From positions 247,417 through 311,416 of the forward strand of contig NW_011887298.1 of assembly GCF_000151315.2 (NCBI RefSeq): a stretch of 64,000 nt of DNA, written 5' to 3'. The DNA comes from Capsaspora owczarzaki ATCC 30864. Its lineage: Eukaryota; Opisthokonta; Filasterea. The notes beneath the pieces were generated by a model that worked only from the letters and a program-made list of their open reading frames with translations, had not been told where the DNA came from and ran no database searches. Each line of letters opens with the position of its first letter. The stretch's first letter is position 1. The translations under genes and the position numbers were made by a program. Below, in pieces: positions 21,264 through 34,065 of this stretch.

Positions 21264-24200
21264 ATGAGTAGTGGTGGAGGGTTTGTGCCAGTCGATCTGG
21301 TCGCCTCGTCCGGTTCCCCACTCCATCGCCACCCGTCTCCGTCCCAGTCCCAGCCCCAGTCCCAGTCCCTGCATCATCAGCATCAGCATCAGCAGCATCA
21401 GCATCAGCATCAGCAGCAAGGACAGGTCGGTTTCGTCTCAAACGCAATGCAAAATCCCATACATTACTTCTTTTCTTTTTGGTTTTTTCCCTTCTCGCGT
21501 CCTCTCTTCCTACGTCTCAATCGACAGCGCGTTGCCACTCACAATGCAACATCAGACACAAACGCTCGATTCCAAGAGCAAAACGTCGGTGGGGAAGGGC
21601 AAAGTCGGAGGGGGGCACTGACGAGCAAGACAGAGGGCGGGATCTTGACACGACGACGACGACGACGACGACGACAGACGTTTGCCTGCCTCCACTTGCA
21701 CCACTACGAGTTTGTTTGGCGAGCCTTGGTGCTTTATTGGCGTTCGTTCGATTTGGGGAGCGGAGGGGGTAGGGAGACAGGCACAGGCACAGGCACAGCG
21801 CGAGACGTTCGCTCACATCCTAAGAAGCGGCTTCCTCTCTTCCTTCTACGTCGTCCTCTTTGGCTGGAGAGTAGCGTCACACAATGATGGAGGTGGGGAA
21901 GGTTTGGACATGGCTCATTGAACTAACCTCGCTCAAACAAAACGCGCGCTTCTGTGGCTTGCAGATGTGGAGCGGACACGATCAAGCAATGGCGGCGCAC
22001 AACGGAGCTGGATCCGGAGCCACCAAGCCACCCGGAGCGGGATACGACAGATCTGCGTCAGGATCGGCATTCTCACCGCCTGCAGGTCACTCGGGCAACA
22101 GCGCAGGGCTGAGCTATGGGCACGAGATGGACATGCAGTTCAGCCAGCAACGTCACCAAGACTCTTCTGCTGCCTTCCATCATCATCATCAGCAAGAGCA
22201 GCAGGTGCAGCATAATCAACAGCTCCAGGCACCGGCATATGCCATTCAGTCGTCGATGGCTGGATTCGCAGCCCCAACCGGAAGCTATGGTCTACATTCC
22301 CGACACTCGTATGCCAATCCGCTCCCGTACTCTGATTTCAATGCGTCCCCGTCTGATGAACATGGCCACGGCTCTCTGCACGACAGCGACGAAAACACTG
22401 AGCGCCAGAGCGACCGCTACAGTCCGTACGCAAAGTCCTCGCATTCCGAACCCTCCTTGGGCCGCCGCTCTCCGTCGCCCTCCCGCACCAAGGCGGACAA
22501 GGCGCTCCCTTGGTTCCTCGGCACGCCATGGCACCGTCGTCGCTTTGTCGCATTCCTGTTCCTGGTGTTGGGATTTGCCACCCGCTTTTACATGATCCAG
22601 CACCCGCATCAAGTCGTGTTTGATGAGGTGCATTTTGGCGGTTTTGCCAGCCACTACATGCGCAGGACGTACTTTTTCGATGTGCATCCGCCCACCGGAA
22701 AGTTGATGATTGCACTCGCGGGGTATCTCGCTGGGTACGATGGCCAGTTTACGTTCAAGGATATCGGCATGGATTACACAAAAGCACCAACGTATGACAT
22801 TTTATTGGTTGTTGGAAGCATTTGTGTTGATCCTTTTTCAGACTCTGTTGGTGCTCAGTCAAGGTTGCTCTTGTTTTTTTGTTTGTTTTTTGCTTGTTTT
22901 TGGCAGACACGTGCCCTACGTTGCCATGCGAAGTGTACCTGCGACTTGTGGAGCTCTACTCGTGCCGCTAGTGTTTTTGATCATGATGGGTAAAGCGCAG
23001 GCTCGTTTTTTTGACGGCCACTTGAAGAGAAGTTTGCGTTGAACTTGAACTAACTATTTTCTCGCTGTCTCTCCACGTCCCAAAACCCCCCCCCTCCCAC
23101 CACCACCACCACCACCACCACCACCACCCATTCCACCGCAATAGAATTTGGCTTTTCCATTCATGGCTCGGCACTGGCGGCAGCCATGGTGTTGCTCGAG
23201 AACGGATTTGTGACACAGTCACGCCTCATCCTGCTCGATTCCATGCTCTTGTTCTTCATCGCCTGCTCGGTCTACTCAATTGCCAAGTTTAGCAACCTTC
23301 GCTCGCGCGAGTTCACTCCCGAGTGGTTCAAGTGGCTCGGGCTGACTGGTGTTTCACTCGGATTGGCCCTCAGCGTCAAATGGGTTGGCCTGTTTGTGAT
23401 TGCGCTTGTTGGCCTGCACACCATTCGGGATCTCTGGCGTTTGTTGGCAGACCTTCGACAGTCCATGACAGATCTGGTAGGATGATTGTTGTGCGATGTG
23501 GTGCACACGGACGAGCTGCAGTCTGACTCTTCTCTTTTGTTTTCACTTCTTTGCTTTGCAGCTCCTCCACTTCCTGGTCCGAGCCCTTGGTCTGATCGCC
23601 ATTCCTATGGTCATTTATGCCACCTCATTCTACATTCATTTTGCTATTCTCAACACGAGCGGCCCTGGAAACGCATTCATGAGCTCTGACTTTGTGTCGG
23701 GCCTGAAAGGTGTCATTGAAACAACCAACACTGCTGTGACCTATGGCTCTCAAGTATGGTTTGTTTTGGCGGCTGTGTTTCGCTGGTATAGCGTGCTTTC
23801 CCTTCCCTCTTTTCACTCACTTTGAACTCAAATGTCGCCTGCACTGTCTGCCCAGATCACAATGCAACACGTCAACACAAATGCCTACTTCCACTCGCAT
23901 TCGCACGACTACCCTGGAGGCAGCAAGCAGCAGCAAATTACGACGTATGCACACAAAGACCACAACAACTGGTGGGTCATCCGCCGTGCCACAACCTCCT
24001 CGGGCAACGAGACCTTTGCGGCTTTGCCCAACCCTTCGCAGTCGGTCAACGTCGCGTCCGGCGATTTTGTGTTCTTGACCCACGTCGGAAGCGAGAAAGG
24101 CCTGTACATGCATGGCTACGCTGCACCAGTCACTGCTGGCATGTACGAAGTGAGCGCCGCCGATGACGACGGTCATCCGTGGGAACTTGTCTTTTACAAG

Positions 24201-25278
24201 GCAAACAACGAGGCCGTCCCGGACACGCTGACGATTGCCAAGCCCCGATTCCAGCTCATTCGGTCGACCGGCTCCATTCGCTGTGCGCTCTTTAGTCACG
24301 CCGTCCAGCTCCCCGAGTGGGGCTTTCGGCAGAACGAGGCGGCCTGCACCACCGATCTCCACCATCCCGGCACCGTTTGGCAGGTGACCGAGCTGAATGC
24401 TGTCAAGCGTAAGTTTCAGTGCTGCAGAATTGGTGGTTGAGGGGGGGGACAATGGGGCGAGATTGGGCGAGTTGAGGAGAGTGATTACCGTTACTGACAG
24501 ACTGGTGATCTACAATGCTCCCGCACTACTGCTTCTGCGCAGATGCTGGATTTTCTACAACCCCGGCTAAAACGGATCGCAGTGGCATTTTGACTCGACT
24601 GAAGGACATTGCAGACATTCAAGTGATTGCATGGGAAGCAAACAAGCGCTTGACGGGCGAGCATGTCTTCCAATCACGGCCAGAGTCGTGGCCCATCCTT
24701 TCACGAGGCATCTCGTTCTGGCAAAGCGCGGGCAAGCGCATGCAAGTGTACTTGCTGGGAAATCCTCTCCTGTACTGGGCGTTCATCCCCATGGTTGGCA
24801 TCTACTTTATGATTTTTGGCGTTTATATTATTCGAACGCGACGAGGGTGCCACGACATGGACGCTGGTAAGATGCAAGAACGAATCGGCGAAACATTGTC
24901 ACGTTGTTGTTTGGCATAGCCTCTCACTCTCAATCTCCACCGCGCTTCACAGAAGGAAAACGCAAATTCCAATTGATTGGCGACTTTTTCTTGTTAGGAT
25001 GGCTCCTACACTACATTCCCTTTTTTGCAATGGAGCGTCAGCTCTTCCTACACCACTACCTGCCCGCGCACATGTTTGGTATTCTTGCTGTTGCAGCGCT
25101 GTTCGATCACTTGCTCGTGCGACTCCAAGATCGATGGAGGCGTCGACTCCTCGGTCTCCTGCTGGTCACATTCCTGTACGGCTTTTGGTACTTTGCTCCC
25201 TTGTCGTACGCCTCTCCGATCGAGGTTGCGGATGTCCCGAAAATGAAGTGGCTGTCCACTTGGGATTTCATGCTGTAA
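21264..25278 (+). CDS. POMT2: Protein O-mannosyltransferase, PMT2/POMT2 type
   Basis: Exons are 21264..21425 (tentative), 21965..22791, 22907..22989, 23145..23476, 23562..23753, 23856..24408, 24543..24866 and 24953..25278, giving 932 residues. The enzyme moves mannose from dolichyl-phosphate to Ser/Thr in the ER. The first lumenal loop has the catalytic-type FDEVHFGGFASHYMRR and FFDVHPPTGKLMIALAGY, then KDIGMDY and VPYVAMRSVPA. MIR repeats follow (YFHSHSHDYPGG, ITTYAHKDHNNWW), and the C-terminus has several membrane helices and ends WLSTWDFML. It resembles POMT2 more than POMT1. The long cytosolic N-terminus is Ser/Gln/His-rich. If exon 1 is not used, ATG 21965 gives 878 residues. Confidence 0.92.
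23098..23129. repeat. (CAC)n trinucleotide repeat in a mannosyltransferase intron
   Basis: CAC triplets lie 15 bases before the acceptor of the fourth coding exon, within the polypyrimidine region of that intron. Confidence 0.8.
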
Positions 25279-25565
25279 ACGTCCCTCGCGAAACGGCAGT
25301 GCTTTTGTGCTTTTGTGATGTTGTTGTATGTATTCTTGAGAGTATTATTGAAAGACATTGTTTCGAATGAATCATTGTGAGTGCGTTGGGACCACAGCGT
25401 CGCCCCTTTTTAACTTCTGCATGAAGTGCAAAGATTGCACACGATAGCGGAACAATGTATGAACAAATGTTTACTGTTTCAACAATTAGGGTCGATTAGG
25501 AATTAGAAAATCTGACAAAAAAAGTCCAAGGGACATAAAAACGAAAAAAAGCAGAGCCGTCAACT

Positions 25566-27701
25566 CTACTCTGCTGAAGGCGACGGTTGTGCTTGGGTGG
25601 CAATCAGCACCTTCTCGGTGAGCGTGCCCATCATGCGATCTAGTTGCTTGATGAGAGCGTCAGCGTCGTGCGGCTCCTTGTCCAAGTTTTGCAAAAAGGT
25701 CAGAATGCCCTCAAAGTCCATTGCTTGGAGGCGGGCTGTCGATGAAGAGATGCAGCAGCGGCAAAAAAATAATAATAAACAAATAAAAAATAATGCATGA
25801 GAAACGTTCTGGAGATGTTCACTAGCCCACACCATGTGCGACCACGACAACATACCTTTGTGAACCTTGATAAACACCATGGCCATCACAATCGGAACAC
25901 GGTACCCTTCCAAAATGAAGGCGTCCCACACGCGAAGCGTCAACTCGAACGGAACCTTGTCGAGGAAGACTTGCAAAAACCACTTGCTTGCGTATGCCGA
26001 GATCATGACCGTTTCTTGTCGCTGGAGTGTGCAACAAGCGAGTGAGTTGGGAATTTACAAGTCTTGCGAGCTCAGAAACGTGAGTGGAAGCTTACGAAAT
26101 GTTGCGCCAAAGAAGGGAACATGTTGTTCATGAGCTTCTCGTGCAGATCAAACTGCTCCATCAACCGAGGGAACCCTGGCAAAAACAGGTCATTCATGGA
26201 GTGGATACGGTCTTGGAAGAGTGTGGTTAGGCTCCAGAAGGCGTCCTGGGCAGCACCAAATGATCATTTGTGTATTTGTGTGTGGGGGGAGGAAGGAAAG
26301 CAGAGTGAGCAACTGAAGGTGTGTGAAAGGCACCGACAGACAGGGTTGGGTGGTACTCACTTCTTCGTCCATGTACATCAACAACAGTCCAACGATGCCG
26401 GACATGCCTTGGCAGTACCCAACAAGCTCGTTGTACATGGTGTATGCGGATAGCACATTGAACAAGTGGATTTGTCTGTGGGGGTGACGGAAAGAAAGAA
26501 TAGAAGCAACGGCAAAGGTCAATTGGTGTTGATTCCAAATCAAAAGGTTCACACTCACTTGATGCTGTAGCGCTCTTTAAAAATTTGGTGATCTCTCCAC
26601 GTGCGGTTGACATCCAGATCGATTTGTCGCAAGTAGGTCGACTGCTTCATTGCCTTGGCTTTAAAGTGCTGCGTTGAACAAATCATCCAAAGTGAGCAAC
26701 TGTTCATTCGCAGAGAATCTCAGTGCTCAAAACACATGCGAGTCTGTACCTCATAGGTGCCAGGATTGCCTTTGCGCTTCTCATCCGTGCCGAGAATTCG
26801 CTTCCAGCCCTCGCCCTTCACGCTGTCTGGGATGCCCTTGAACACACGCGCGTGGACTTTACGCGGGTTGACAGCCGACCAATTTTTGAGCATCTTGTGC
26901 CACTTGAGCCCGCGCTCTCGCTCGCGCTCAAGGCTCTTCTCTTCGTCCTTGGTGCGAGCAGCTGTTGACAAGACCGAGTTGTGGATGAAACCGTAGCGGT
27001 CTGTCTTGGACAGGTCGTCAAACTGAAGTTCGTCCTCCGTGTACGTCTGAGCACTGTTGCGTCCCGCAGCATAGCGAGCGGCGACCTCTGCGCGCTCTTC
27101 GTCGGGTGCTGTGGGATGGATTGTCAGCCAAAGCAGAGTCAGAGAAACGAAGCACGACAAAACAAAACAAAAAAAATCCAGCAGCGAAACAATATGATTG
27201 ACGTGTGTGTAGTGCTGCGACCAAACTCGAACACTTCACTTACAGAGAGGAGCAACCAAGGTCCCTTCTTCCTGTGCCTGTTTAGCGGCAGCCTCGGCCT
27301 TGATGGCGCCGAGCGGGGCAGGACCGGTCACACCGACCGTGGCGGCGATGGCGGCCAGCTGAGCATCGGCTGCCGTGGCTTTGGGAGCGGCTGCCTCGGG
27401 TACAACGACAACAGCTGCTGCCGGCGGTGCAGCGGCCGGTGTGGGCAGAGGGGCGGGCTCGACGACAGCGGGCTCGGGAGCAGCAACCGCCGGCGCTTCA
27501 GCAATGGCGACGACTGGCGCCGGAGCGGCTTTTATTACTTCGTGCACGGGCTCCTCGACGGATGCTGCAGGGGCCACGTCGTCTTCCTTCACGGGTGCAG
27601 GCTGTGCTTGTGGTGCTGGTTCTTCTTCTTGTGCTCGAGTTGATTCTTCGTCCTTGTCTGCTTCTTGCGCGGGCGCTGCTGCTGCTGGTGGTTCTTCTTC
27701 C

Positions 27702-27732
<31 letters not shown>

Positions 27733-27994
27733 ATGCATCTGATGCCGTGGTGTCTTCATCTGGAGCAGGAGTGTTCTGTGCGTTGTGATTGCTCTGGTGG
27801 TTGTGAGTGTGTACGACGTGTCCGTCTGTGGATGTAGCGACCTCGCCAAGCACGTCGGTGACGCGTGTGACGACCGCCTCGTCCTCGAACGACGTCTCGA
27901 TGAGCTCGTCCGCCTGAGCCTGAGCCTGAGCCTGCTCTTGCTGCTCTTGCTGCTCTTGCTGTGGCAGCGGTGCCTCGTTCTCGTTCTCGCTCAT
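25566..27994 (-). CDS. TBC-domain Rab GTPase-activating protein (USP6NL/RN-tre-like)
   Basis: Exons are 27994..27244, 27108..26750, 26668..26559, 26475..26361, 26245..26096, 26021..25856 and 25735..25566, giving 606 residues. The first 250 residues are a low-complexity Gln/Glu/Ala/Pro leader. The TBC part begins [10 protein letters not shown], then [13 protein letters not shown] and [16 protein letters not shown], with [14 protein letters not shown] (IxxDxxR arginine finger), [20 protein letters not shown] (YxQ glutamine finger), [10 protein letters not shown] and [20 protein letters not shown]. Both catalytic fingers are intact, so GAP activity is likely. Spacing and wording match USP6NL/TBC1D10-type GAPs; the target Rab cannot be told. 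Exon phases close throughout. Confidence 0.92.
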
Positions 27995-28334
27995 TTGGCC
28001 TTTTTTCTTCCTTCCTGTCGCTGGTTCCTTTGTGTCTTGATTGTTCGTTGTTTGCTCCTTCTTGTTTGTTCCTGTGTGTGTGTGCGCTCCTTTGGTTGAA
28101 AGCCTTGTGTTCCCTGTGAGCACAAGCAAGTGAAATGGTAGCGGGTGAGTCGGGCTGCGTTGGAGCTGCGTTTGCTGTTGTCGCCCCAGGAGGGAGGGAG
28201 TGAGACGCTGGATTCAACATCGACGTGGTTGGAGTACACATCCTCATCATGAGTGACGCAGCGAGACTATCGGTGAACAAGAAGCACCCAGAAGCCAGAC
28301 AAAGGCTGGTTGAATGCGTTGTTGTGGATCTCGC

Positions 28335-28365
<31 letters not shown>

Positions 28366-28872
28366 TTTTTTGATTTTCATTGAGTTTTGCATTGAGTTTT
28401 GCATTGGAGAATGGCAATGGTGACCCAGTGGAGGTCTGGTGATGCACCTTTCCCACTCCACCACCACCACCACTCTCACTCTCATCCCCTCTTCATCATA
28501 CAGAACTCAATCGCACCACACCAGTCATGGATTCGAAGAAGTGAACAAAAGTTGCAGGCTGCTTTGAGAGAAGGGAGATCAGATGCAAGAGTTGTGCTAA
28601 CCTTCAATGCAAAGCCACAGTGAAAAAGGTCAAAATAGAAAAAGAGCGACTGAGATGAGCTTAGCTTGAAATGGAATAATCTTGATTCACCTTCGTTCGA
28701 ATTATCAAAGTCAACAAGTGAGAAGGTGATGTGACGAGGTGAACAAACAGAGAACGATCAACTCCAGCTCGCTCGCGTGTCCAAGAAAAGCAGTCAACTG
28801 CCATACAACGACAATAATAGTTGAATAATTATAGATCTATCGTCAGTCGTCGGTCATTGTGAATTATTGTGA
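27995..28872. other. Divergent intergenic region, RabGAP / ABCG
   Basis: An 878-base gap shared by two divergent genes. It holds a T-run near 28336-28371 and short ATTATAGAT/AATTATTGTGAATG repeats just before the ABCG start. No coding exon is supported. Confidence 0.45.
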
Positions 28873-31800
28873 ATGAGCGCTGCTGCTGCTGCTGCTGAAG
28901 GCCATTGCTTGGCCTTTCGCAATGTCTCGTACTCTGTCCAGGTAAAGCCCCTCACGCACGTTTTTTGTGGCTTTGCTCTCGTATTGGGGGTCTCCATTAC
29001 AATGTGTAAAAGCGTCCTACGATGAGAATTGGGTAGAAGGCTCGGTTGTGTGTGGTTCTGGGACGTGGGATTGGAGCAGCGGTTTCACAAATCTGTCAGG
29101 GCAAGTGTCCGGGAGACACGGGAGAGGCGGTGGGGAAGTGCATCTCTACAGCATTGGATGACAGACCCATCTTTAGCCATGGCATTGCAGGACAGACAAA
29201 GGCGGAGGGGAGGGGGCTTTGCACCATTCGGAAACTGACCATCTGGCTTTGGTCGAATTACTTGTGCACACGCAGGTCAAGCACTCCCGAAGCCCGTTCG
29301 CGCCGGTCGTCCACAAGGACATCCTGATGCACTCGCATGGCCTTGTTGAAGCAGGCCAGACCATGGCCATCCTCGGCAGCTCAGGTACAAATCCAGCGCG
29401 GCGTCGTCGTCGCTTCTCGTTTTTACCGGTAGCAACAAAGCATGCTCACAATCCCCGAAATACTCACCGTCACTAGGCTCTGGAAAAACTTCCTTGTTGG
29501 ACGTACTGGCATGCCGAAATATTGGCGGCACGGTGACGGGCGATATCTACCTCAACGGCGCTCGAGTCACCTCAGAGCTCATTCAGGTACGGTGCTTGTT
29601 CCCTATTGGCATGCTTAGGCCCTGTACTCTCAGCACGGTGCTAACGACAACGAATTGTCCCTTGGTATGTGTGCCAACCGGCGTTATGGCAGGACGTGGC
29701 TGGATATGTCATGCAGGACGATCGGTTGTTGCCAAACTTGACCGTCACTGAGACGCTGTTCTATATTGCAGCCCTCAAGCTGCCAAGCTCGATGACCGAT
29801 GCGGACAAGATGGAACGAGTTGCGTAGAAGAGTGCTGCGTTTTGGCTTGGCTCTACGATCAAGAAAGAGCGCGCGGATGCTCACCGTCGTGGGCTTTTTT
29901 TGTTTTGTTTTTTGACACTGCAGGTCAACAGCGTTATCGCCGAGCTTGGTCTGCGACATGTGGCTGGAAATCGCGTCGGTGGTAACACTCGAGGACTGTC
30001 GGGAGGAGAGCGGCGTCGAGTCTCGATCGGCGTGCAAATGATCTTGGATCCGAGTGAGTTGGCGCGTCGTGAAAATGGAGAAGAAGTCTTTTTTTCGACT
30101 GTGTTTTCTGACTCGCCCCTTGTTATTCGGCACTCGTGCTCTGTGTGCTGTCGCAGGTGTACTCTTTCTGGACGAACCGACGAGGTAACGTGCACTGCAC
30201 GAGTTTGCAAAAAATTTCACATTAGCGTTGTTTGTTTGTCCCAAACTCAACTCAACTGCCTTCTCCACCTCCTCCTCCTCTTCTCTCTCTCTCTCTCTCT
30301 CCATTCAACATCTGTGTACCACAACTCAGTGGTCTTGATGCATTTACTGCTACTGCAATTGTCAAGACCCTGTCGCAGTTGGCTCGGCGCAACCGCACCG
30401 TCATCTTCACGATTCACCAGCCACGCTCGGACATTTGCCAGCTTTTTGACCAGGTGATGCTCATGTCCAAGGGCTACACGGTCTACACTGGTAGTGCGCA
30501 GAACATGCTGCCGTACTTTTCAACGCTTGGCTTTGAATGTCCCGAGTACTCGAATCCTCTCGATTACTTTTGTACGTGGAAAGTGTCTCGATTGTTTTTG
30601 TTTGTTGTTGGGTCCTTGTTGCTTGAAACTCACACACGTCCGTCGCTTTGAACTGTTGAACTGCCGTAGTGGATACAATCACCGTTGACGATCGTTCGCA
30701 ACAGACGTTCGATATTTCCTTTGCAATCTTGCAGTCGCTGGTGGGCTGTTACGAGCGCTCTGCTACCTACACAGAGTTGCAAACCAAACTAGGTCAAGTA
30801 GCCCAGATTGCTGAAGCTGCGACGCAGCGCCAAGTGTTGAATCGAGCATCCGAGAGCTGCCTTCCACAGCTCAACGTCAATTCGACGCCTGCCTCGAGCG
30901 AGGCCACCCCGTTGCTGGGAGCGCAAAAGGCCGCCGTGGAGCAGCCTGCCCAGCAACACCGCGGCGTCAGTGGCAAGCGCGCGTCTTACCTGTCCATTGT
31001 CAAGACGCTCACTGGCCGCGCGACAGTCAACCTCCGCCGCGACGCCGACGGCCTCAATGCTCGTCTGACCCAGCAGCTCTTGTTTGGTGTTCTCATCTTC
31101 ATTTTCGTCTTTCGTCTCAAAACGGACCAGCCCAGCGTACAAAACCGCACTGGATTCTTGTACGAGGCCATTTCTGGTCCCGTCTTCATTGGCATGTTGA
31201 ATGCCATGGCCCTATGTAAGTGCTGGCTTGAGACTCTGTTGCATGCGACTGACAAACTCACTCTCTGAGAATCTCACCACTGCGTCCTCACAGTTCCCAC
31301 GCAACGAGACGTGTTTTATCGAGAATCGCGCGACGGCTTGTATGGCGCGTCGGCGTTCCTCCTGTCGTACACGCTGCACGCCTTGTGGACGGACGTGACT
31401 GCCATTCTGCTGTTTTCGGGATTCTCCTACTGGGCGGTCGGGCTCTACTCGAGCTTTGCTCGTTTCTGCATTTTCACGACGGTCATGTACTTCTTGCAGC
31501 TGTTTGGCGAGAGCCTTGGTCTTTTGACGCTTTCCTTCTTCTACGAGACAACCGTTGCCAACCAGGCCGCGTCGCTCATCATTTCAGCGTCCGCCTTGGT
31601 GGCCTCTGGCTTTTTGCGATCCACCCAGTCCATCCCCGTCTTTTTGCAGTACATGGGCTACGCCACGCTCCACAAGTACGCCTCGGAGGTGATGGTCGCC
31701 AACGAGTATCAGGGTTTGCAGCTCGAGTGTCCCGCCAATCTTCCGCCGAGTGCCTGCGAGTACCAAAATGGCGAGCAGTACATTGATGAAATGTTCCCTG

Positions 31801-31910
31801 GCGCGGTCGAGCATTTGTGGCGCAATATTGGCATCATTGCAGGGTTTGCTACTGCATTGCGAATTCTTCCGTATTTCTTCCTCAAGTTTGTGCAGCGTTC
31901 CCTGCGTTGA
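28873..31910 (+). CDS. ABCG-family half-transporter
   Basis: Nine exons: 28873..28941, 29276..29384, 29477..29586, 29693..29818, 29924..30053, 30158..30185, 30330..30571, 30670..31215 and 31294..31910, giving 658 residues. The single ABC domain comes first: [17 protein letters not shown] (Walker A), [19 protein letters not shown] (Q-loop region), [19 protein letters not shown] (signature), [16 protein letters not shown] (Walker B, split by an intron) and FTIHQPRSD (H-loop). A membrane domain follows with [17 protein letters not shown] and several helices. The NBD-TMD order and length are those of ABCG2/White half-transporters, which dimerise to export lipids or drugs. A Glu/Ala/Ser linker lies around residues 310-375. 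The donor after 29818 is GTTGCG, weak but required by the frame. Confidence 0.93.
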
Positions 31911-32053
31911 GCCAATGTAGCTTGATTGATGTGTATGAAAATCTTATTTGAAAAAATTGAAACAAAAAAAATTGATTCATGTACAATTCGAGTGATTGCT
32001 TTGCGCGGGGACCCAGTCAAAGGGCAAGTGTAAGCAATGCTGCTTCCTCGCTG

Positions 32054-34065
32054 CTATTTGCCCGTTCGAACCATACTTTGTAGCAATTCGATTTCCTGCA
32101 ATTGTTCGCCACAGTGTAAAAGTCAGACAAAACAAAGTTTCAAGTCGGTCCACCAGCAATGCCCCAACAACCTACCTTCTTGTAGCCATCGGATTCGACT
32201 TCTGCTGATACAGGGGTTTCTAAGATCATGGGAATATTGCGGAAACGCTCGTCGTTCATGATTAATTCGAAAGCCTGGCGAGTGGTTCCACACAAACAGA
32301 GAGAACACGTCAAACGCCTGACTCATGACTACTTCCCCCCCCCCGAAGTCAGTTGTCCAGCACTGAAGCGTAGTGATTTTGTAGTGGTGGTGGTGGTGGT
32401 ACTTACAGAGAGGCCCAGCTTTCCTTTTCCGATATTTTCGTGTCGATCCCGATTGCAACCCAGCTCGCCTTTGGAGTCATTCAAGTGCAGGCCGCGCAGA
32501 TACTGGAAACCCACAATCCGGTCAAAGTCGTTCATAACTTTGTCGTACTCGGCTCTTGTCCTCAGATCAAAGCCAGCAGCAAACTAAGAGGAGATCGGAG
32601 CAGAGGAAGTCAGTGTGGGCACGGGGGGCTTTCGTGCACGCTACGTTTCAACAACTGCCCAAAAGTGCAGTCTTTCCTTTACCATATGACAGGTATCAAG
32701 ACACACTACCAAACCAAAGTGATGGAGGAGAGCGTGAGATGCAACATTCCACCAATGAAGCACGAGCAACATTCATATAATTACCGCCAATCCGAGTCTT
32801 GTCCTTGACGTGCGCGATAATGTCTCGAAGATGCTCGAATTTACCTGCAATCCGACCCAGCAAACGAAGAAGAGAGCTTAGTGATCGCTCGGGCCACATG
32901 TGAGTTGCTGTTTTGTACCTCCAATCACATTGCCAGAACCCGTCATTGATTCTACCACGACAGTCACAGCCTTTGAAGCCCCGACAGCCAGATCAATGGA
33001 TTCCGCAATAGTTTCAATGCACTTTTCTGTGGTGCAAAGTCCAACCGTGCTCCCTGTTTTGGGGTTTTTGGTTTTTTCAACCCAGTCGACAGTGAGCAAC
33101 GTGCAATGACAAGCAATGACAGCCAATGGAAGCAATCTAGCATATTTCATCCATCTAATACCTGGATGGAAGTTGTACTGGGATAATCCCAGCTGCTCGC
33201 ATCGCTGGACCTCCTCGATGAGTGCGGCGCGGCTCTTGGCCAGGATCTCGGGCACTGGACTACCGGCATTGATCAAGTAGCTTCCGTGAGGCAATATCTG
33301 GTGAGGCTGGTATCCATGTTCGCAACATGCTTTCCGGAAGGCTTGAATTGTCGCCGCCGTGTAGGGCGGAGAGTCCCATTTCCGCTTGGATCGCGTGTCC
33401 ATGGCGAATGCCGTTGCACCAACCAGCGCCGCATTCACGGGAGCATTTTGCACGCCTCCCGCTGTTGAAACGTGGTAGCCAACGAGTCGCGAAACAGTGG
33501 TTGACAAGGTCGACAGCGGCAAACTGCCGATTCCTGATGGAGAGGAGCCTGCAGCCGGAATTGCTTGGTCTGCAGCCTCTACTTTGACACTTGCAATCGT
33601 TGAGTTGGAGCTGGAATCATTGCTGGTGCTCTTGTTCGTCCTGGCACGTCGCGCCACCGTTGGCTTGGCAGCAGCGGTTGTCGGAGTTGGCGCGCTGCCT
33701 TGCTCGGCCGGCTCTTGAATCCGAGCTCGCTTTGAGCGTGAAGAAGGTGCACTACTGCTTGAGGATGCTGCTTGCTCAGTGCTCTGTGCCTCGGCGGCGA
33801 TCGAGTGACTCGGAGAGGGAACAGCAGCAGCAGCAGCAGCACTTGGCTCGGTCGCTTGCGAGTGCGTGCGTTTGGAGCGAGGCGACGATGCCACGCGTGA
33901 TTCCGCCCGGGTCGATTGGACGAGAGGGGATTCGCTCTTGGAAGGCGTGTTATGTGTGGCCGGGGCGGCATGGATGGCGGTGGCGGACGAAGCGAGCAAT
34001 CGCGCACTGCGACGCGTCAAACTCTGCATCCCCAGTAAAGTAGATAGACTGATCATGCTGTGCAT
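32054..34065 (-). CDS. APN1: Endonuclease IV (class II AP endonuclease)
   Basis: Exons are 34065..33162, 33053..32919, 32844..32785, 32705..32683, 32583..32407, 32274..32176 and 32095..32054, giving 479 residues. It cuts DNA at abasic sites. Ligands of the three-zinc site are all visible: HGSYLIN, NFHPGS, VVVESMTGSGN, VCLDTCH, HLNDSK, DRHEN and ILETP supply His, His, Glu, Asp/His, His, Asp/His and Glu as in E. coli Nfo. The core is preceded by about 190 residues of Ser/Ala/Lys-rich sequence. The N-terminus, with MQSLTRRSARLLASS, looks like a mitochondrial presequence, and KRTHSQ and RSKRARI could be nuclear signals. The fourth exon is only 23 bases and codes CLDTCHM. Start 34065 is the first of three close ATGs. 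Confidence 0.93.
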
